Shown here one piece after another: positions 24,063 to 33,915 of a DNA stretch of 64,000 bases (position 1 is its first letter; every line of letters starts with the position of its first letter). Both the position numbers and the translations under genes were made by a program. The stretch covers positions 248,001 to 312,000 of the forward strand of contig JAUIAY010000001.1 of assembly GCA_030425285.1 (NCBI GenBank), given 5' to 3'. The notes beneath the pieces are model-generated. The model had not been told where the DNA came from and did no database searches. It saw nothing but the letters and a program-made list of their open reading frames with translations. The DNA comes from Bacteroidia bacterium. GTDB lineage: Bacteria > Bacteroidota > Bacteroidia > Flavobacteriales > Flavobacteriaceae.

Positions 24063-26936
24063 TTATTTCTTAAATAAATCATATTTTAAACCAAATGTCA
24101 ATCGTTTTTCGTAGTACTCCATTTGCATGGTTCTACTTTTTACTCCTTGGTAATAACGTAATGGCTGGTTAGTAATGTTGTTAAGGTTAACATATACGCT
24201 TAAATTTTTATTGATGGCAACATTGGCATTAAAATCCAAGAAAAATTGCTCATCATAATACCTGTCTTCAAAAGCATTTCCGCCAATTTCATCAATATAG
24301 GCATCAGAATAATTAGCTGACAAACGTAAACTGAATATTTTCCCTGCATACCCCAAAGAACCATTGAACATATTTGGTGAGGTTTGTGGTAAATCTAAAT
24401 CGGTACGCTCTTCACCATCTTCATTACGAATACCATCTGTACTCGATGTTAAATACGTGTAGTTTAGGTAAACACTAAAGTTCTTTGCAAAACCTGGAAG
24501 GAAATCCAATCGACGTTGAAAAGAAAATTCGGCTCCAAATACCGAAGCATCATCACCATTTAATGGCTGATATACTTCATAACCATCTTCATTCTCGCTT
24601 TGGAAGGTATAAACAAAATCTTTGATGTCTTTATAAAACAACCCACCAGAAATGATACCAACTGACTTGAAGTAGTGTTCAGCCATAATATCAAAGTTCA
24701 TGGATGTAGTTGGATTAAGATCTGAGTTTCCTAAAAATATTTCTTCGTCTTCGTTGTTTATTTCTCTATATGGCACCAAATCCACATAGTTTGGTCTTGC
24801 TAATGTGTTGGTCCAAGCAAAACGTAACACGGTATTATCGCTAATATTATATTTCACATGAACTCCTGGCAGAATATTTGTATATGAATTGTTATTGGTA
24901 ACTTCATTAATAATATAATTTCCTTGAGCGTCTGTTATAATATCACCGTTTTCATCAAATTCCAATTCATTCCCTTGACTATCAATTGACGTATGCTCTA
25001 ATCTTACACCAGCCAAAACGCTTAATTTGTTGGTAATATTTTGGTTTAGCATGGCATAACCAGCAAACACATTCTCGTTGACATCAAAATTCGCAGTAAT
25101 ATACTCATCTATAAGGTCTTCTGAACTAAACAAATTGGCATCGTATAAATTTAAGCTTCCCAAATACTCTGGACTTGCAAAATCACCTACTTGGTATTGG
25201 CTACCTGCTAGAAAATCAGAATCAGAATAATTTCTTGTTGGGATCATTCCCAAATACTCCAAATTCCCTGTTTCATCACTAAATTCAGTAAAATCATTAT
25301 CTCTGTTTTTATTTTTCAATCTGGTTTTGGCTCCAAATTTTAAAAATCCGTCTTTATCTTTTATTAGTGACAAAGGAAGTTTTGCATTTACAAAGATGTT
25401 AAAATCCTTTTCCTCGGTATATTGGTTTTCTTCGGTGAGTTCACCAAACTCAAAATCTTGATAATTAGCATCTGCAGCGCTTACAGGTGTAAACAATGGT
25501 TTGTCTTCATTATTATTAAAGTTGACGATATATTCACTTTCATATTCTAAATAGCGTTCATTTAAACGTTCTTCTGATGCTTTTGAAAAAGACCCCATCC
25601 AATCAAACTGCACATTCCCGAACAAATGCTCTCCACCTAGACTATAGTTTTGCATACGTTGGTCTTCTAATCTTCTGTTTTTATTACGCTTATTGTCTAT
25701 TCCACCTTTTGTTTGTCTTTTTGCCTCAATAGGGAACATGGTTACATTTCCATTGGAGTCAACATTAAAATCACCTGCTTCAATATCCTCACCATCTAAC
25801 ATTTCTTGCGAAAATGCAAATCGGTTCTCCCGATCATCTCGCCAGTTGTAAATAGATTTAAAATAAATGGTATTGTTTTTATCTAATTTATAATCCATGT
25901 TTGCTGCAAAACTTCTACGCACACGTTGAACCAGATATTCTCTTATTTCAAATACATTAGCATAAGGATTTACAGCAACCTCTTCCATAATTGGATCTCC
26001 TTCAATATCATCAACACCTGTGTAGTACTCAAACTCATCTGTCCATTCAGCTTCCACATTGTCACTTCCAAAATCATTATCATTAATAGAAGCAGAGACC
26101 ATCCAACCGAATTTATCATTCTTACTTCTGTCACCCAACAAGAATGACCCGTTTAAAATGCGTTTATCAGTAATAAAGTTAAGCCCAGACCCTACAGTTG
26201 CCGACAAACGGAATCCTTGGGGTGATGTCCTAGTAATAAGGTTCACGGAGCCTCCAAGAGCATCGGCATCCATATCAGGTGTGACAGCTTTATTCACTTC
26301 AATGGTTTGGATCATATCTGAAGGAATTAAATCCATTTGTACATTTCGGTTATCACCTTCAGCCGAAGGAATTCTGCTTCCATTCAAGGTTACAGAGTTT
26401 AATTGCGGCGACAGACCACGAACAATTATATTACGCGCTTCACCTTGATCGACTTGCATGGTGATACCTGGAATACGTTTTACAGCATCACCAATATTGG
26501 CGTCTGGAAATTTCCCAATTTGATCAGTAGATACAATATTTGTAATATTGGTTTTGTTTTTTTGAGTGTTCAAGGCTCTAGCCTGACCACTAAGGCCATA
26601 AGCAACTATTTCCACCTCTTCAAGTTCGGTGTTTTTTGATGCTAACGTAATGTTTAATGTGGCTGTTTGAGAAGCCGTTATCGTGACTTCTTGCTTAAAA
26701 TCGGCATAGCCTAAATATTTTATTAAAAGATTATAGGCTCCTTCAGCTACATCTACTATTGTAAACTTACCATCAAAATCAGAGACAGCAGCCTTATTGG
26801 TTCCTTCAATCATAACAGCAGCTCCCGGAACTGCAAATCCATTCTCATCTGTTATAATGCCCTGTAAGTTTCCAGATTGAGAAAACCCCAAAAAGGACAT
26901 AGACATAAACAATAAAAAAGTAAAATAATGTTTCAT
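24063..26936 (-). CDS. TonB-dependent receptor with carboxypeptidase-like N-domain, partner of phytase
   Basis: A 957-residue outer-membrane receptor. Signal peptide to about residue 19, then a carboxypeptidase-regulatory-like beta domain (about 22-108, GIITDENGFAVPGAAVMIEG), plug (about 125-235: IGDAVKRIPGITMQVDQGEA, NIIVRGLSPQLNSVTLNGSR, DADALGGSVNLITR) and a large barrel ending RLTFGLKYDLFKK. The co-transcribed phytase lipoprotein directly after it suggests uptake of a phosphorylated inositol or of a metal-phytate complex, but the substrate is not proven. No SusD-like partner is present. Confidence 0.92.
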   Translation of the reverse strand: MKHYFTFLLFMSMSFLGFSQSGNLQGIITDENGFAVPGAAVMIEGTNKAAVSDFDGKFTIVDVAEGAYNLLIKYLGYADFKQEVTITASQTATLNITLASKNTELEEVEIVAYGLSGQARALNTQKNKTNITNIVSTDQIGKFPDANIGDAVKRIPGITMQVDQGEARNIIVRGLSPQLNSVTLNGSRIPSAEGDNRNVQMDLIPSDMIQTIEVNKAVTPDMDADALGGSVNLITRTSPQGFRLSATVGSGLNFITDKRILNGSFLLGDRSKNDKFGWMVSASINDNDFGSDNVEAEWTDEFEYYTGVDDIEGDPIMEEVAVNPYANVFEIREYLVQRVRRSFAANMDYKLDKNNTIYFKSIYNWRDDRENRFAFSQEMLDGEDIEAGDFNVDSNGNVTMFPIEAKRQTKGGIDNKRNKNRRLEDQRMQNYSLGGEHLFGNVQFDWMGSFSKASEERLNERYLEYESEYIVNFNNNEDKPLFTPVSAADANYQDFEFGELTEENQYTEEKDFNIFVNAKLPLSLIKDKDGFLKFGAKTRLKNKNRDNDFTEFSDETGNLEYLGMIPTRNYSDSDFLAGSQYQVGDFASPEYLGSLNLYDANLFSSEDLIDEYITANFDVNENVFAGYAMLNQNITNKLSVLAGVRLEHTSIDSQGNELEFDENGDIITDAQGNYIINEVTNNNSYTNILPGVHVKYNISDNTVLRFAWTNTLARPNYVDLVPYREINNEDEEIFLGNSDLNPTTSMNFDIMAEHYFKSVGIISGGLFYKDIKDFVYTFQSENEDGYEVYQPLNGDDASVFGAEFSFQRRLDFLPGFAKNFSVYLNYTYLTSSTDGIRNEDGEERTDLDLPQTSPNMFNGSLGYAGKIFSLRLSANYSDAYIDEIGGNAFEDRYYDEQFFLDFNANVAINKNLSVYVNLNNITNQPLRYYQGVKSRTMQMEYYEKRLTFGLKYDLFKK

Positions 26937-27094
26937 AGTTTGGTTTAATTTGTTTCAAGACAAAACTAGACCGAACACGTGTTTTGTAGCTTTAGAATAC
27001 GTTAACAAATAGTAATCAACTCTAGAAAAACCGTTATAAAACATAGCAACATTTACAATTACTTAACACGCCATAAAGATTGTAGAAACATTAC

Positions 27095-28669
27095 CTACAA
27101 ATTGAGCAAATAGGCTTGCAAATCATCTTTGGAATTCAATGGTAGTTTTTTTCTAAGCCTGTATCGGGCAATTCTAACACTATCAGATGTGATACGAAGT
27201 ATCTCGGCTATTTCTTTTGAAGAGAGGTTTAACCTTAACAACATGCACAATTTCATTTCGGAAGCTGATAATTTTTCAGCAGCAACACTTTTCAGTGACT
27301 TGAAAAACCCTGGATGAATCTGACCAAAGTAACCCATAAGTTCAGTCCATTCATTATTATTGTTTAAATCCGATTCTATTTCTTCTGATAATTCTTGTAA
27401 TTTGGTTGTTACCAATTCACTATTTCTCCCCTTTAATTTGGTTAGGGTTTTTGAAACATCGGACAGCATTTTGTTTTTATGGGCTATGTGAAGACTATAA
27501 TTTGTGAGGGATGATATTTTAATGTCTATCTCACGCTTTAAAGCCGCTTCCTCAACTGTTTTTTTATCTAAGTCAGCCTGCAACAATTGTTGTTGATACG
27601 CCATGATATACTTTTCATGCCTTCTCCGTTTATTCCAATAAAACAGACCAAACAACAATGCTAAAATTATAGTTCCCGTAATGATGATTATTATATACTG
27701 CCTAACTGTATTTATTTGATTTTCTTTATTAAGCAATTCCAATTCGGCTTCTTTTTCTTTAACTTCATATAGCACTTGCATGGCACTGACCATTTCAGCA
27801 TTGCGTTGCATTAATTCTTCTTCATTGACAATACTTTGGTTATTAAGAAATGCGTAAGCTTTTTCAAAATCCCCCAAATCGGCATGAGTTCTTGCTAAAT
27901 CTTTTAGTGCGCTTTCAATTTGGGATTCATTTTCTGTTTGCTGTGCCAATTGAAGTGCTTGATTGGTATAGTTTAATGCTTTACTATAATTTTCTGTTTT
28001 TCTATTAACATCTCCAAGGTTATTGATTATATTAATTTGCAAATCACCCTCACTACTTTTTGCAAACGCATGAGCCATTTTAAAATGTTGATAGGCCACA
28101 TTATACTCCTCAAGATCCTCGTACACACTCCCAATATTCTCATATACTTGAGCCAATCCTGTACTATCATTTAGTTTTTGAAAAATTGAAAGACTTATCT
28201 TTTGAAAACGTAAGGCATCATCATAGTGCTGCTGTTTTTCTTCTATACTTCCTAAAAGAGCATTTGCTTGTGCTATGCCTTTAGAATAATGGATGTCTTC
28301 AGATATTTGTAAACCTTTTCGAGAATACTTTTGGGCTTCAGAAAATTTTTTTAAATCAAGATTGATAGAAGCCAATGCATTTAAAACATAAACAAGACTT
28401 GTATCATTAGTCTTGTTTAGCTCCTGATAAGCCTGGTAGTTTTTAATAGCTTCACTATAGAGTTCCAATTCTTTGAAGAAATCGCCTAACTTGATGTTTA
28501 GATTAGCGATTTGAGAAGTATCCTCTTTGATTTTGGCTATTTCCAGATCCTTCTTTAAATCATAGAGCTTATTATCAATTGCATCTACCTTATTATCCTG
28601 TACTTGAGCTTGAAGTGACCAGGCTACAATAAGGGCTGTTGCTAGAAGTATTTTTTTATAGGTTTGCAA
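27095..28669 (-). CDS. Membrane TPR regulator with LuxR-type HTH
   Basis: A 524-residue regulator common in Bacteroidota. A signal peptide (to about residue 21) leads to a periplasmic array of TPR repeats (about 35-285, e.g. ALAQQTENESQIESALKDLA), one membrane helix (about 325-347), a cytosolic coiled coil, and a C-terminal LuxR-like helix-turn-helix (LSASEMKLCMLLRLNLSSKE followed by IAEILRITSDSVRIARYRLRKKL). There is no kinase or receiver domain, so sensing and DNA binding would be in one protein. It lies 158 bp upstream of the receptor-phytase operon on the same strand, which makes that operon a likely target. Confidence 0.88.
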   Translation of the reverse strand: MQTYKKILLATALIVAWSLQAQVQDNKVDAIDNKLYDLKKDLEIAKIKEDTSQIANLNIKLGDFFKELELYSEAIKNYQAYQELNKTNDTSLVYVLNALASINLDLKKFSEAQKYSRKGLQISEDIHYSKGIAQANALLGSIEEKQQHYDDALRFQKISLSIFQKLNDSTGLAQVYENIGSVYEDLEEYNVAYQHFKMAHAFAKSSEGDLQINIINNLGDVNRKTENYSKALNYTNQALQLAQQTENESQIESALKDLARTHADLGDFEKAYAFLNNQSIVNEEELMQRNAEMVSAMQVLYEVKEKEAELELLNKENQINTVRQYIIIIITGTIILALLFGLFYWNKRRRHEKYIMAYQQQLLQADLDKKTVEEAALKREIDIKISSLTNYSLHIAHKNKMLSDVSKTLTKLKGRNSELVTTKLQELSEEIESDLNNNNEWTELMGYFGQIHPGFFKSLKSVAAEKLSASEMKLCMLLRLNLSSKEIAEILRITSDSVRIARYRLRKKLPLNSKDDLQAYLLNL

Positions 28670-28751
28670 GGTGGAAGTTTATTATAAACCTATAAATAAA
28701 CACTACCAATGTTATCTAAACCTATTGTTTATATAATTAAAATGTTATTAA

Positions 28752-28782
28752 ATAAAAAAAGCGACTATGTGAATAGTCGCTT
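28752..28782 (-). terminator. Rho-independent terminator of rplU-rpmA
   Basis: AAGCGACTA and TAGTCGCTT form a 9-bp stem with a 6-base loop; leftward it ends in eight Ts, 26 bp after the rpmA stop. Confidence 0.9.
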
Positions 28783-28807
28783 ATATTTTATAAAAGAAAA
28801 ATATTTC

Positions 28808-29068
28808 TTAAGCCTCAAAAGGTACTATAGAAACATAAGACTTGTTATCTTTTTTCTTTTCAAACTTTACAATACCATCTACTTTAGCATGTAATGTGTG
28901 ATCTTTACCAGCGTAAACATTTTCACCTGGATTGTGTGCAGTACCTCGTTGTCTTACAATGATGTTACCTGCAACGGCAGCTTGGCCACCAAAAATCTTA
29001 ACGCCTAATCGTTTCGATTCTGATTCTCTACCGTTTTTCGAACTTCCGACTCCTTTTTTATGTGCCAT
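28808..29068 (-). CDS. rpmA: 50S ribosomal protein L27
   Basis: Ribosomal protein whose N-terminal tail reaches the peptidyl transferase centre. The 86-residue product begins [20 protein letters not shown] and has [21 protein letters not shown], fully typical. There is no cleavable N-terminal extension of the kind found in Firmicutes. It follows rplU by 35 bp and shares its promoter and terminator. Confidence 0.98.
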   Translation of the reverse strand: MAHKKGVGSSKNGRESESKRLGVKIFGGQAAVAGNIIVRQRGTAHNPGENVYAGKDHTLHAKVDGIVKFEKKKDNKSYVSIVPFEA

Positions 29069-29103
29069 TTTATTTCGATTTTATATGGTTAAAACAGATA
29101 AGC

Positions 29104-29760
29104 TTATGCTTTTCCGCCATCTAATTCATCTTGCCATTTCTTTAACTCATCCCACTTACCTTCTGCAGCCAATTTTGCTTGTGCTGGCCATGTATCAGTA
29201 ACATGGTTTCCACGAACATCAGCAATAATTTCAGCTATAGCTTCTGGTGTAGTTTTTGCTAATTCTGCATAAGTTGTAATTCCAGCTTCTACGATAGTAG
29301 TTGCGATTTTTGGTCCAATACCTTCAATCTTTTTGAAATCATCAGCTTTAGCAGTTGATTTTTTAGGAGCTGCCTTTTTAGCTTCAGCTTTTGGCGCTTC
29401 TTTAGCTGGAGCAGCTTTCTTTTCAGCTTTTGCAGCTGGTTTAGCTCCTGAAGCTACAATATTTTCAATTTGAATTTCGGTTAAGGCTTGTCTGTGACCG
29501 TTTTTTACACGGTAACCTTTACGTCTTTTCTTTTTGAAAACTATCACTTTATCACCTTTAAGGTGCTTTAAGACTTTTGCTCCTACTTGAGCTCCGCCTA
29601 TAGCTGGGGCGCCTACAGTTACATTGTCACCATCGCCAATTAAAAGAACGTTATCGAAAGAAACTTTCTTACCTTCTTCAGTTGCTAAACGGTTAACAAA
29701 AACTTTTTGGTCTTTTTCAACTTTGAATTGATGCCCTGCTATCTCTACAATTGCGTACAT
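29104..29760 (-). CDS. rplU: 50S ribosomal protein L21 with C-terminal helix-hairpin-helix extension
   Basis: Residues 1-104 are L21 ([40 protein letters not shown]), which binds 23S rRNA. The protein is 218 residues, about twice the normal length. Residues 105-139 are an Ala/Lys/Pro-rich linker, and 140-218 are a folded extension with a helix-hairpin-helix motif ([20 protein letters not shown]) and a Trp-rich end ([20 protein letters not shown]). The extension is in frame with no sign of fusion error; similar tails occur in other Bacteroidota L21 proteins. The role of the tail is not known. Confidence 0.95.
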   Translation of the reverse strand: MYAIVEIAGHQFKVEKDQKVFVNRLATEEGKKVSFDNVLLIGDGDNVTVGAPAIGGAQVGAKVLKHLKGDKVIVFKKKRRKGYRVKNGHRQALTEIQIENIVASGAKPAAKAEKKAAPAKEAPKAEAKKAAPKKSTAKADDFKKIEGIGPKIATTIVEAGITTYAELAKTTPEAIAEIIADVRGNHVTDTWPAQAKLAAEGKWDELKKWQDELDGGKA

Positions 29761-29805
29761 AGCGTAACGTTTTTATTAATTATTTATTTATTCAAAAAAT
29801 GAGTG

Positions 29806-29836
29806 CAAATATACTGCTAAATAATTAAACTACAAA
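29806..29836 (-). promoter_or_regulatory. Promoter of rplU-rpmA
   Basis: Minus strand TTTG (29833-29836), 19-bp spacer, TATATTTG (29806-29813): a near-perfect Bacteroidota -33/-7 promoter, 46 bp before the rplU ATG. Confidence 0.75.
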
Positions 29837-29849
29837 CGTTTTGTTGAAA

Positions 29850-30293
29850 TTAAGAAACATTCCAACTTTTTTTGAAGTACTGCATGACCGTTAACGCCGA
29901 AATAACAGTGGTAGCCAAGCCCATAACTGCAACTGTAAAGGTTACAATACCCACACTAACATCGGAACTAAAATCGGTTGTTTCCAAAAGTCCTTCAATA
30001 AATTCAGGGTTAATTTCTGTTATGTAGAACAAGAAAAATATTGAAAATACAGCTGTGGCTACAAAACCAGAAACAATGGCTGCCACAATGCCATTTGAGT
30101 AAGTAAAGCCATCTCCTTGCTCTAATTTAGAGTACCTAACGGTTTCATAAATACCAAAACCTGTTATAAATGCATTAAAAAAACTATATACCGGATTGGT
30201 ATGTTTATTGAACATGGCCAGAACTAAAAAATAAGCAATCAAAATACCGCTCATAATTAATCCAAATCGTACGGGAAGCATGACCTTTTTCAT
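29850..30293 (-). CDS. DUF4199 family membrane protein
   Basis: A 147-residue inner-membrane protein with four hydrophobic segments, family DUF4199, widespread in Bacteroidota and of unknown function. The family pattern is seen in GFGIYETVRYSKLEQGDGFT and the YSNGIVAAIVSGFVATAVFS helix that follows, and in the short basic C-terminus QYFKKSWN. It stands alone between rplU's promoter region and the divergent M16 peptidase pair. Confidence 0.75.
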   Translation of the reverse strand: MKKVMLPVRFGLIMSGILIAYFLVLAMFNKHTNPVYSFFNAFITGFGIYETVRYSKLEQGDGFTYSNGIVAAIVSGFVATAVFSIFFLFYITEINPEFIEGLLETTDFSSDVSVGIVTFTVAVMGLATTVISALTVMQYFKKSWNVS

Positions 30294-30396
30294 AATTTCT
30301 TGTTTTAGGTTTCATTTAAATTTCGTGAAAAATTGTTAGAAATAATAATTTCCAATGAAATTTCTTTAAATACGCTATTAAACGACAATCATTTAG

Positions 30397-30404
30397 TATT
30401 TTTG
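30397..30404 (+). promoter_or_regulatory. Candidate -7 box of the M16 peptidase operon
   Basis: TATTTTTG matches TAnnTTTG, 72 bp before the ATG at 30476. No convincing -33 element. Confidence 0.35.
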
Positions 30405-30475
30405 AAATCCTGTAACGTTTTGACAAAAAATGATACTTACAGAACAATATTTAACTACATAAAATTAAACTCACA

Positions 30476-31795
30476 ATGAAAAAACACCTATTTACTTTTG
30501 CAGTGTTTGTATTGGCTTTGGCGCATACAAATGCTCAAGAGGTCAAATTTGAAGAATTCGATCTTGAAAACGGTCTTCATGTCATTCTGCATCAAGATAA
30601 CACAGCTCCAGTGGTTGCTACCTCGGTTATGTACAATGTTGGTGGTAAAGATGGTGACCGAAATCGTACGGGTTTTGCTCACTTTTTTGAACATTTGCTT
30701 TTTGAAGGTTCGGAAAACATTGGCCGTGGCGAATTCATGAAAATTATCCCTGCTAACGGAGGTACTTTTAATGCAAATACTTCACAAGACAGAACCTATT
30801 ACTACGAAATATTCCCATCAAATAAAATGGAATTAGGTCTTTGGTTAGAATCAGAGCGTATGTTGCACCCTGTTATTGACCAAGTTGGTGTAGATACTCA
30901 AAACGAAGTTGTAAAAGAAGAAAAACGCCAAAGCTATGACAACAGACCTTATGGCCAAATTCTTAAGGTATTAGGTGAAAATCTATTTAAAGTTCACCCT
31001 TACAAAGACACCAACATAGGTGAAATGGAGCATTTAGATGCTGCCACTTTGGAAGAATTCATGGCTTTCTTCAAAAAATACTATGTACCTAACAATGCTG
31101 TACTTATTGTTGCTGGAGATATTGATATAGACAATACTAAAAAACTTGTTAGAGATTACTTTAGCGAAGTTAAAAGAGGTCCAGATGTAGATAGAACTTT
31201 TCCTAAAGAAGAGCCTATTACTGAAACCATAAAAACAAAAGCCTACGACAAAAACATTCAGGCTCCTGCAATGATTGCTGCTTATAGGACTCCTGGATTC
31301 GCAACGAGAGATGCTCGTGTTTTAGATATGATATCAACTTATTTAAGTGGCGGAAAAAGCTCGGTGCTTTATAAAAAAATGGTTGATGAACAAAAACAAG
31401 CATTAACAGTTCAAGCTGTAAATTTAGGTCAGGTTGATTATAATATTTTTGCTCTTTTTGCCATTCCACTAGGCGATGTTCCATTAGATACATTGCTTGA
31501 AGAAATGGATGAGGAAATTGCTAAAATGCAAAACGAATTGATTTCTGAACGCGATCACACCAAGCTTTTGAATCAATTTGAAAACCAATTTGTAAATTCT
31601 AATTCAAGTATTGCAGGTATAGCTAGTTCTCTAGCAACCTATTATCTGCTTTATGGTGATGTTAATTTAATAAACACTGAAATTGATATCTACCGTTCAA
31701 TCACGCGAGAAGAAATTCAAGCTGTTGCAAAAAAATACTTAAACACCAACCAAAGAGTTGAAATAGAATATTTACCTAAAAAAGATGACCAGTAA
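30476..31795 (+). CDS. M16 family zinc metallopeptidase, catalytic subunit
   Basis: A 439-residue exported insulinase-like protease. Signal peptide MKKHLFTFAVFVLALAHTNA; the inverted zinc motif HXXEH is present as HFFEH at residues 69-73, with the distal glutamate in NEVVKEEKRQ (about 149). The length fits a half-clamshell subunit that pairs with a second M16 protein, which is the next gene (overlapping by 11 bp at the first possible ATG, or 1 bp apart at the preferred one). The partners would degrade peptides in the periplasm. Confidence 0.93.
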   Translation: MKKHLFTFAVFVLALAHTNAQEVKFEEFDLENGLHVILHQDNTAPVVATSVMYNVGGKDGDRNRTGFAHFFEHLLFEGSENIGRGEFMKIIPANGGTFNANTSQDRTYYYEIFPSNKMELGLWLESERMLHPVIDQVGVDTQNEVVKEEKRQSYDNRPYGQILKVLGENLFKVHPYKDTNIGEMEHLDAATLEEFMAFFKKYYVPNNAVLIVAGDIDIDNTKKLVRDYFSEVKRGPDVDRTFPKEEPITETIKTKAYDKNIQAPAMIAAYRTPGFATRDARVLDMISTYLSGGKSSVLYKKMVDEQKQALTVQAVNLGQVDYNIFALFAIPLGDVPLDTLLEEMDEEIAKMQNELISERDHTKLLNQFENQFVNSNSSIAGIASSLATYYLLYGDVNLINTEIDIYRSITREEIQAVAKKYLNTNQRVEIEYLPKKDDQ

Positions 31796-31796
31796 A

Positions 31797-33860
31797 ATGA
31801 AAACATATAATATCAATACAAAAATAGTAGCTTTTGTTGCATTGTTTTTAATGGCAATTGGCGTCAATGCCCAAATTGATCGTTCGAAACAACCAAAAGC
31901 AGGGCCAGCTCCAAAAATCACTTTAGAGGAACCTGGTGAATTTGAATTAAAAAATGGTCTAAAAGTCCTTGTAGTTGAAAACCATAAACTACCAAGAGTT
32001 TCTTACTCTTTAAGAATTGACAACAAACCTATTGTTGAAGGAAATATTGCAGGAGTTACAAGTGTTCTTGGTTCTATGTTAGGCAATGGAACTACAAGTA
32101 TTCCTAAAGATGCTTTTAACGAAGAAATAGATTATTTAGGGGCTAATTTTAATTTAGGATTTAGCGGTGGTTTTGCTAGCTGTCTTTCAAAATATTCTGA
32201 ACGTATTTTAGAATTAATGGCAGATGCTGTTATCAATCCGTTATTGACTGAAGAAGAATTTGAAAAGGAAAAAGTTAAACTCATTGAGAACTTAAAAAAC
32301 AATGAAAAAAACCCAGACGCCATTGCTGGACGTGTGGGAAGTGCTTTATCCTACGGAACGCAAAATGCTTATGGTGAATTCACAACTGAAGAAACCATCA
32401 ACAACATTAAATTTAGTGATATAAAATCCTATCGTTCTACTTACATCAACCCTTCCAATGCTTATTTAGTGGTTGTAGGTGATGTCGATTTCAAAACTGT
32501 TGAAAAACAAGTAAAGAAATATTTTAGCAAGTGGACACGTGATGTTTCTGTTGAGACACCAATTACACCTCCTAATCCAAGTGTTCCTTACACGCAAATA
32601 AATTTTGTAGATGTTCCAGGCGCAACACAATCCAACCTTTCCATTACTAACAACGTAGATTTAAAAATGAATGATGAGGATTATCATGCTGCTTTAATTG
32701 CCAACGAAATTCTTGGTGGTGGTGGCGAAGGTTATTTATTCAGAAACCTTCGTGAAGAGCATGGTTATACTTATGGTGCCTACTCAAGTCTTGGCGCTAA
32801 TCGTTATGGCATGTCTCGTTTTAATGCCTCTGCAAAAGTTAGAAATGCTGTTACAGATAGTGCTGTAGTTGAAGCCTTAAAAGAAATAAAGCGCATAAAT
32901 ACCGAACCTGTTTCAGCGGAAACGTTACGTGATGTTAAAGCAAAATACACTGGTAATTTTGTTATGGCTTTAGAGCGTCCACAAACTATCGCAAATTATG
33001 CTTTGAATATTAAGTTGAATGATTTACCTGAAGATTTCTACACAACTTATCTTCAAAAAATCAATGATGTTACGGTAGAAGATGTGAATCGTGTAGCTCA
33101 AAAGTACATGAAGCCTGACAATGCAAGAATCGTAATCATTGGTAATGGTAGCGATGTTCTTGAAAACTTGGAGAAAACCAATATTCCTATCAAGTATTTT
33201 GACAAGTATGCCAATGCTACAGAAAAGCCAAACTACGAGATTCAAATGCCAGCCGATGTTACAGCCAATAAAGTACTAGAGGCTTACATTGATGCTATTG
33301 GAGGACGTGAAAAATTAGATGGTGTGAATTCTGTATATATCACTGCCGAAGCCGAATTGCAACCAGGCATGATGATTAACTTGGAAATGAAGAAAACGGT
33401 GAAAAATCAATCTTTACAACTTATAAGCGTTATGGGACAAACGCAAAAGCAAGTACTTGATGGTAATTCAGGTTACACAATGGCTCAAGGGCAGCGTAAA
33501 GACATGACCGACGAAGAAGTTAAGGAAGCTCAAGTTGAGTCTTCACCATTCCCAGAAGTCAACTACCTAAATGGTGGAGTTACTTTAGAGAAAATTGAAG
33601 ATGTAGATGGTGAAAAAGCTTACAAAATAAAAGTAGATGATGAAACAAGCATCTTTTATAGTGTAGAATCCGGTTTAAGGATTAAAGAAGTTAAGGCATC
33701 CGAAATGGGCTCAACTTCCATATTCTATGCCGACTACAAAGAAGTAGCGGGTATAAAGTTCCCTTTTAAAATTTCCCAAACTATGGGTCCACGTAAATTT
33801 GACTTCAACGTGAAAGAAATTAAGGTCAATGAAGGTGTTGAAGATGCCGATTTTGATTAA
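31797..33860 (+). CDS. M16 family peptidase-like protein, non-catalytic subunit with extra C-terminal domain
   Basis: A 687-residue exported partner of the preceding protease. Signal peptide MKTYNINTKIVAFVALFLMA...NAQ supports ATG 31797 over 31785. The place of the zinc motif reads LGSMLGNGTTS, so HXXEH is lost, while the REEHGYTYGAYSSLG segment, which supplies the substrate-binding Arg/Tyr pair in non-catalytic subunits, is kept. After about residue 480 an extra domain of about 200 residues begins (AYIDAIGGREKLDGVNSVYI) and ends in FDFNVKEIKVNEGV; it resembles LolA/LolB-like folds of sorting proteins. Confidence 0.9.
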   Translation: MKTYNINTKIVAFVALFLMAIGVNAQIDRSKQPKAGPAPKITLEEPGEFELKNGLKVLVVENHKLPRVSYSLRIDNKPIVEGNIAGVTSVLGSMLGNGTTSIPKDAFNEEIDYLGANFNLGFSGGFASCLSKYSERILELMADAVINPLLTEEEFEKEKVKLIENLKNNEKNPDAIAGRVGSALSYGTQNAYGEFTTEETINNIKFSDIKSYRSTYINPSNAYLVVVGDVDFKTVEKQVKKYFSKWTRDVSVETPITPPNPSVPYTQINFVDVPGATQSNLSITNNVDLKMNDEDYHAALIANEILGGGGEGYLFRNLREEHGYTYGAYSSLGANRYGMSRFNASAKVRNAVTDSAVVEALKEIKRINTEPVSAETLRDVKAKYTGNFVMALERPQTIANYALNIKLNDLPEDFYTTYLQKINDVTVEDVNRVAQKYMKPDNARIVIIGNGSDVLENLEKTNIPIKYFDKYANATEKPNYEIQMPADVTANKVLEAYIDAIGGREKLDGVNSVYITAEAELQPGMMINLEMKKTVKNQSLQLISVMGQTQKQVLDGNSGYTMAQGQRKDMTDEEVKEAQVESSPFPEVNYLNGGVTLEKIEDVDGEKAYKIKVDDETSIFYSVESGLRIKEVKASEMGSTSIFYADYKEVAGIKFPFKISQTMGPRKFDFNVKEIKVNEGVEDADFD

Positions 33861-33880
33861 GAACAATCTTTAACAATATC

Positions 33881-33915
33881 AAAAAGCCTGAAGCGATTGC
33901 TTCAGGCTTTTTGTT
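33881..33915. terminator. Bidirectional terminator between M16 operon and EamA gene
   Basis: A 14-bp perfect stem (33881-33894 with 33899-33912; loop GATT) with A and T tracts on both sides. The right arm contains the stop codon of the leftward transporter gene (33902-33904). Confidence 0.9.
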
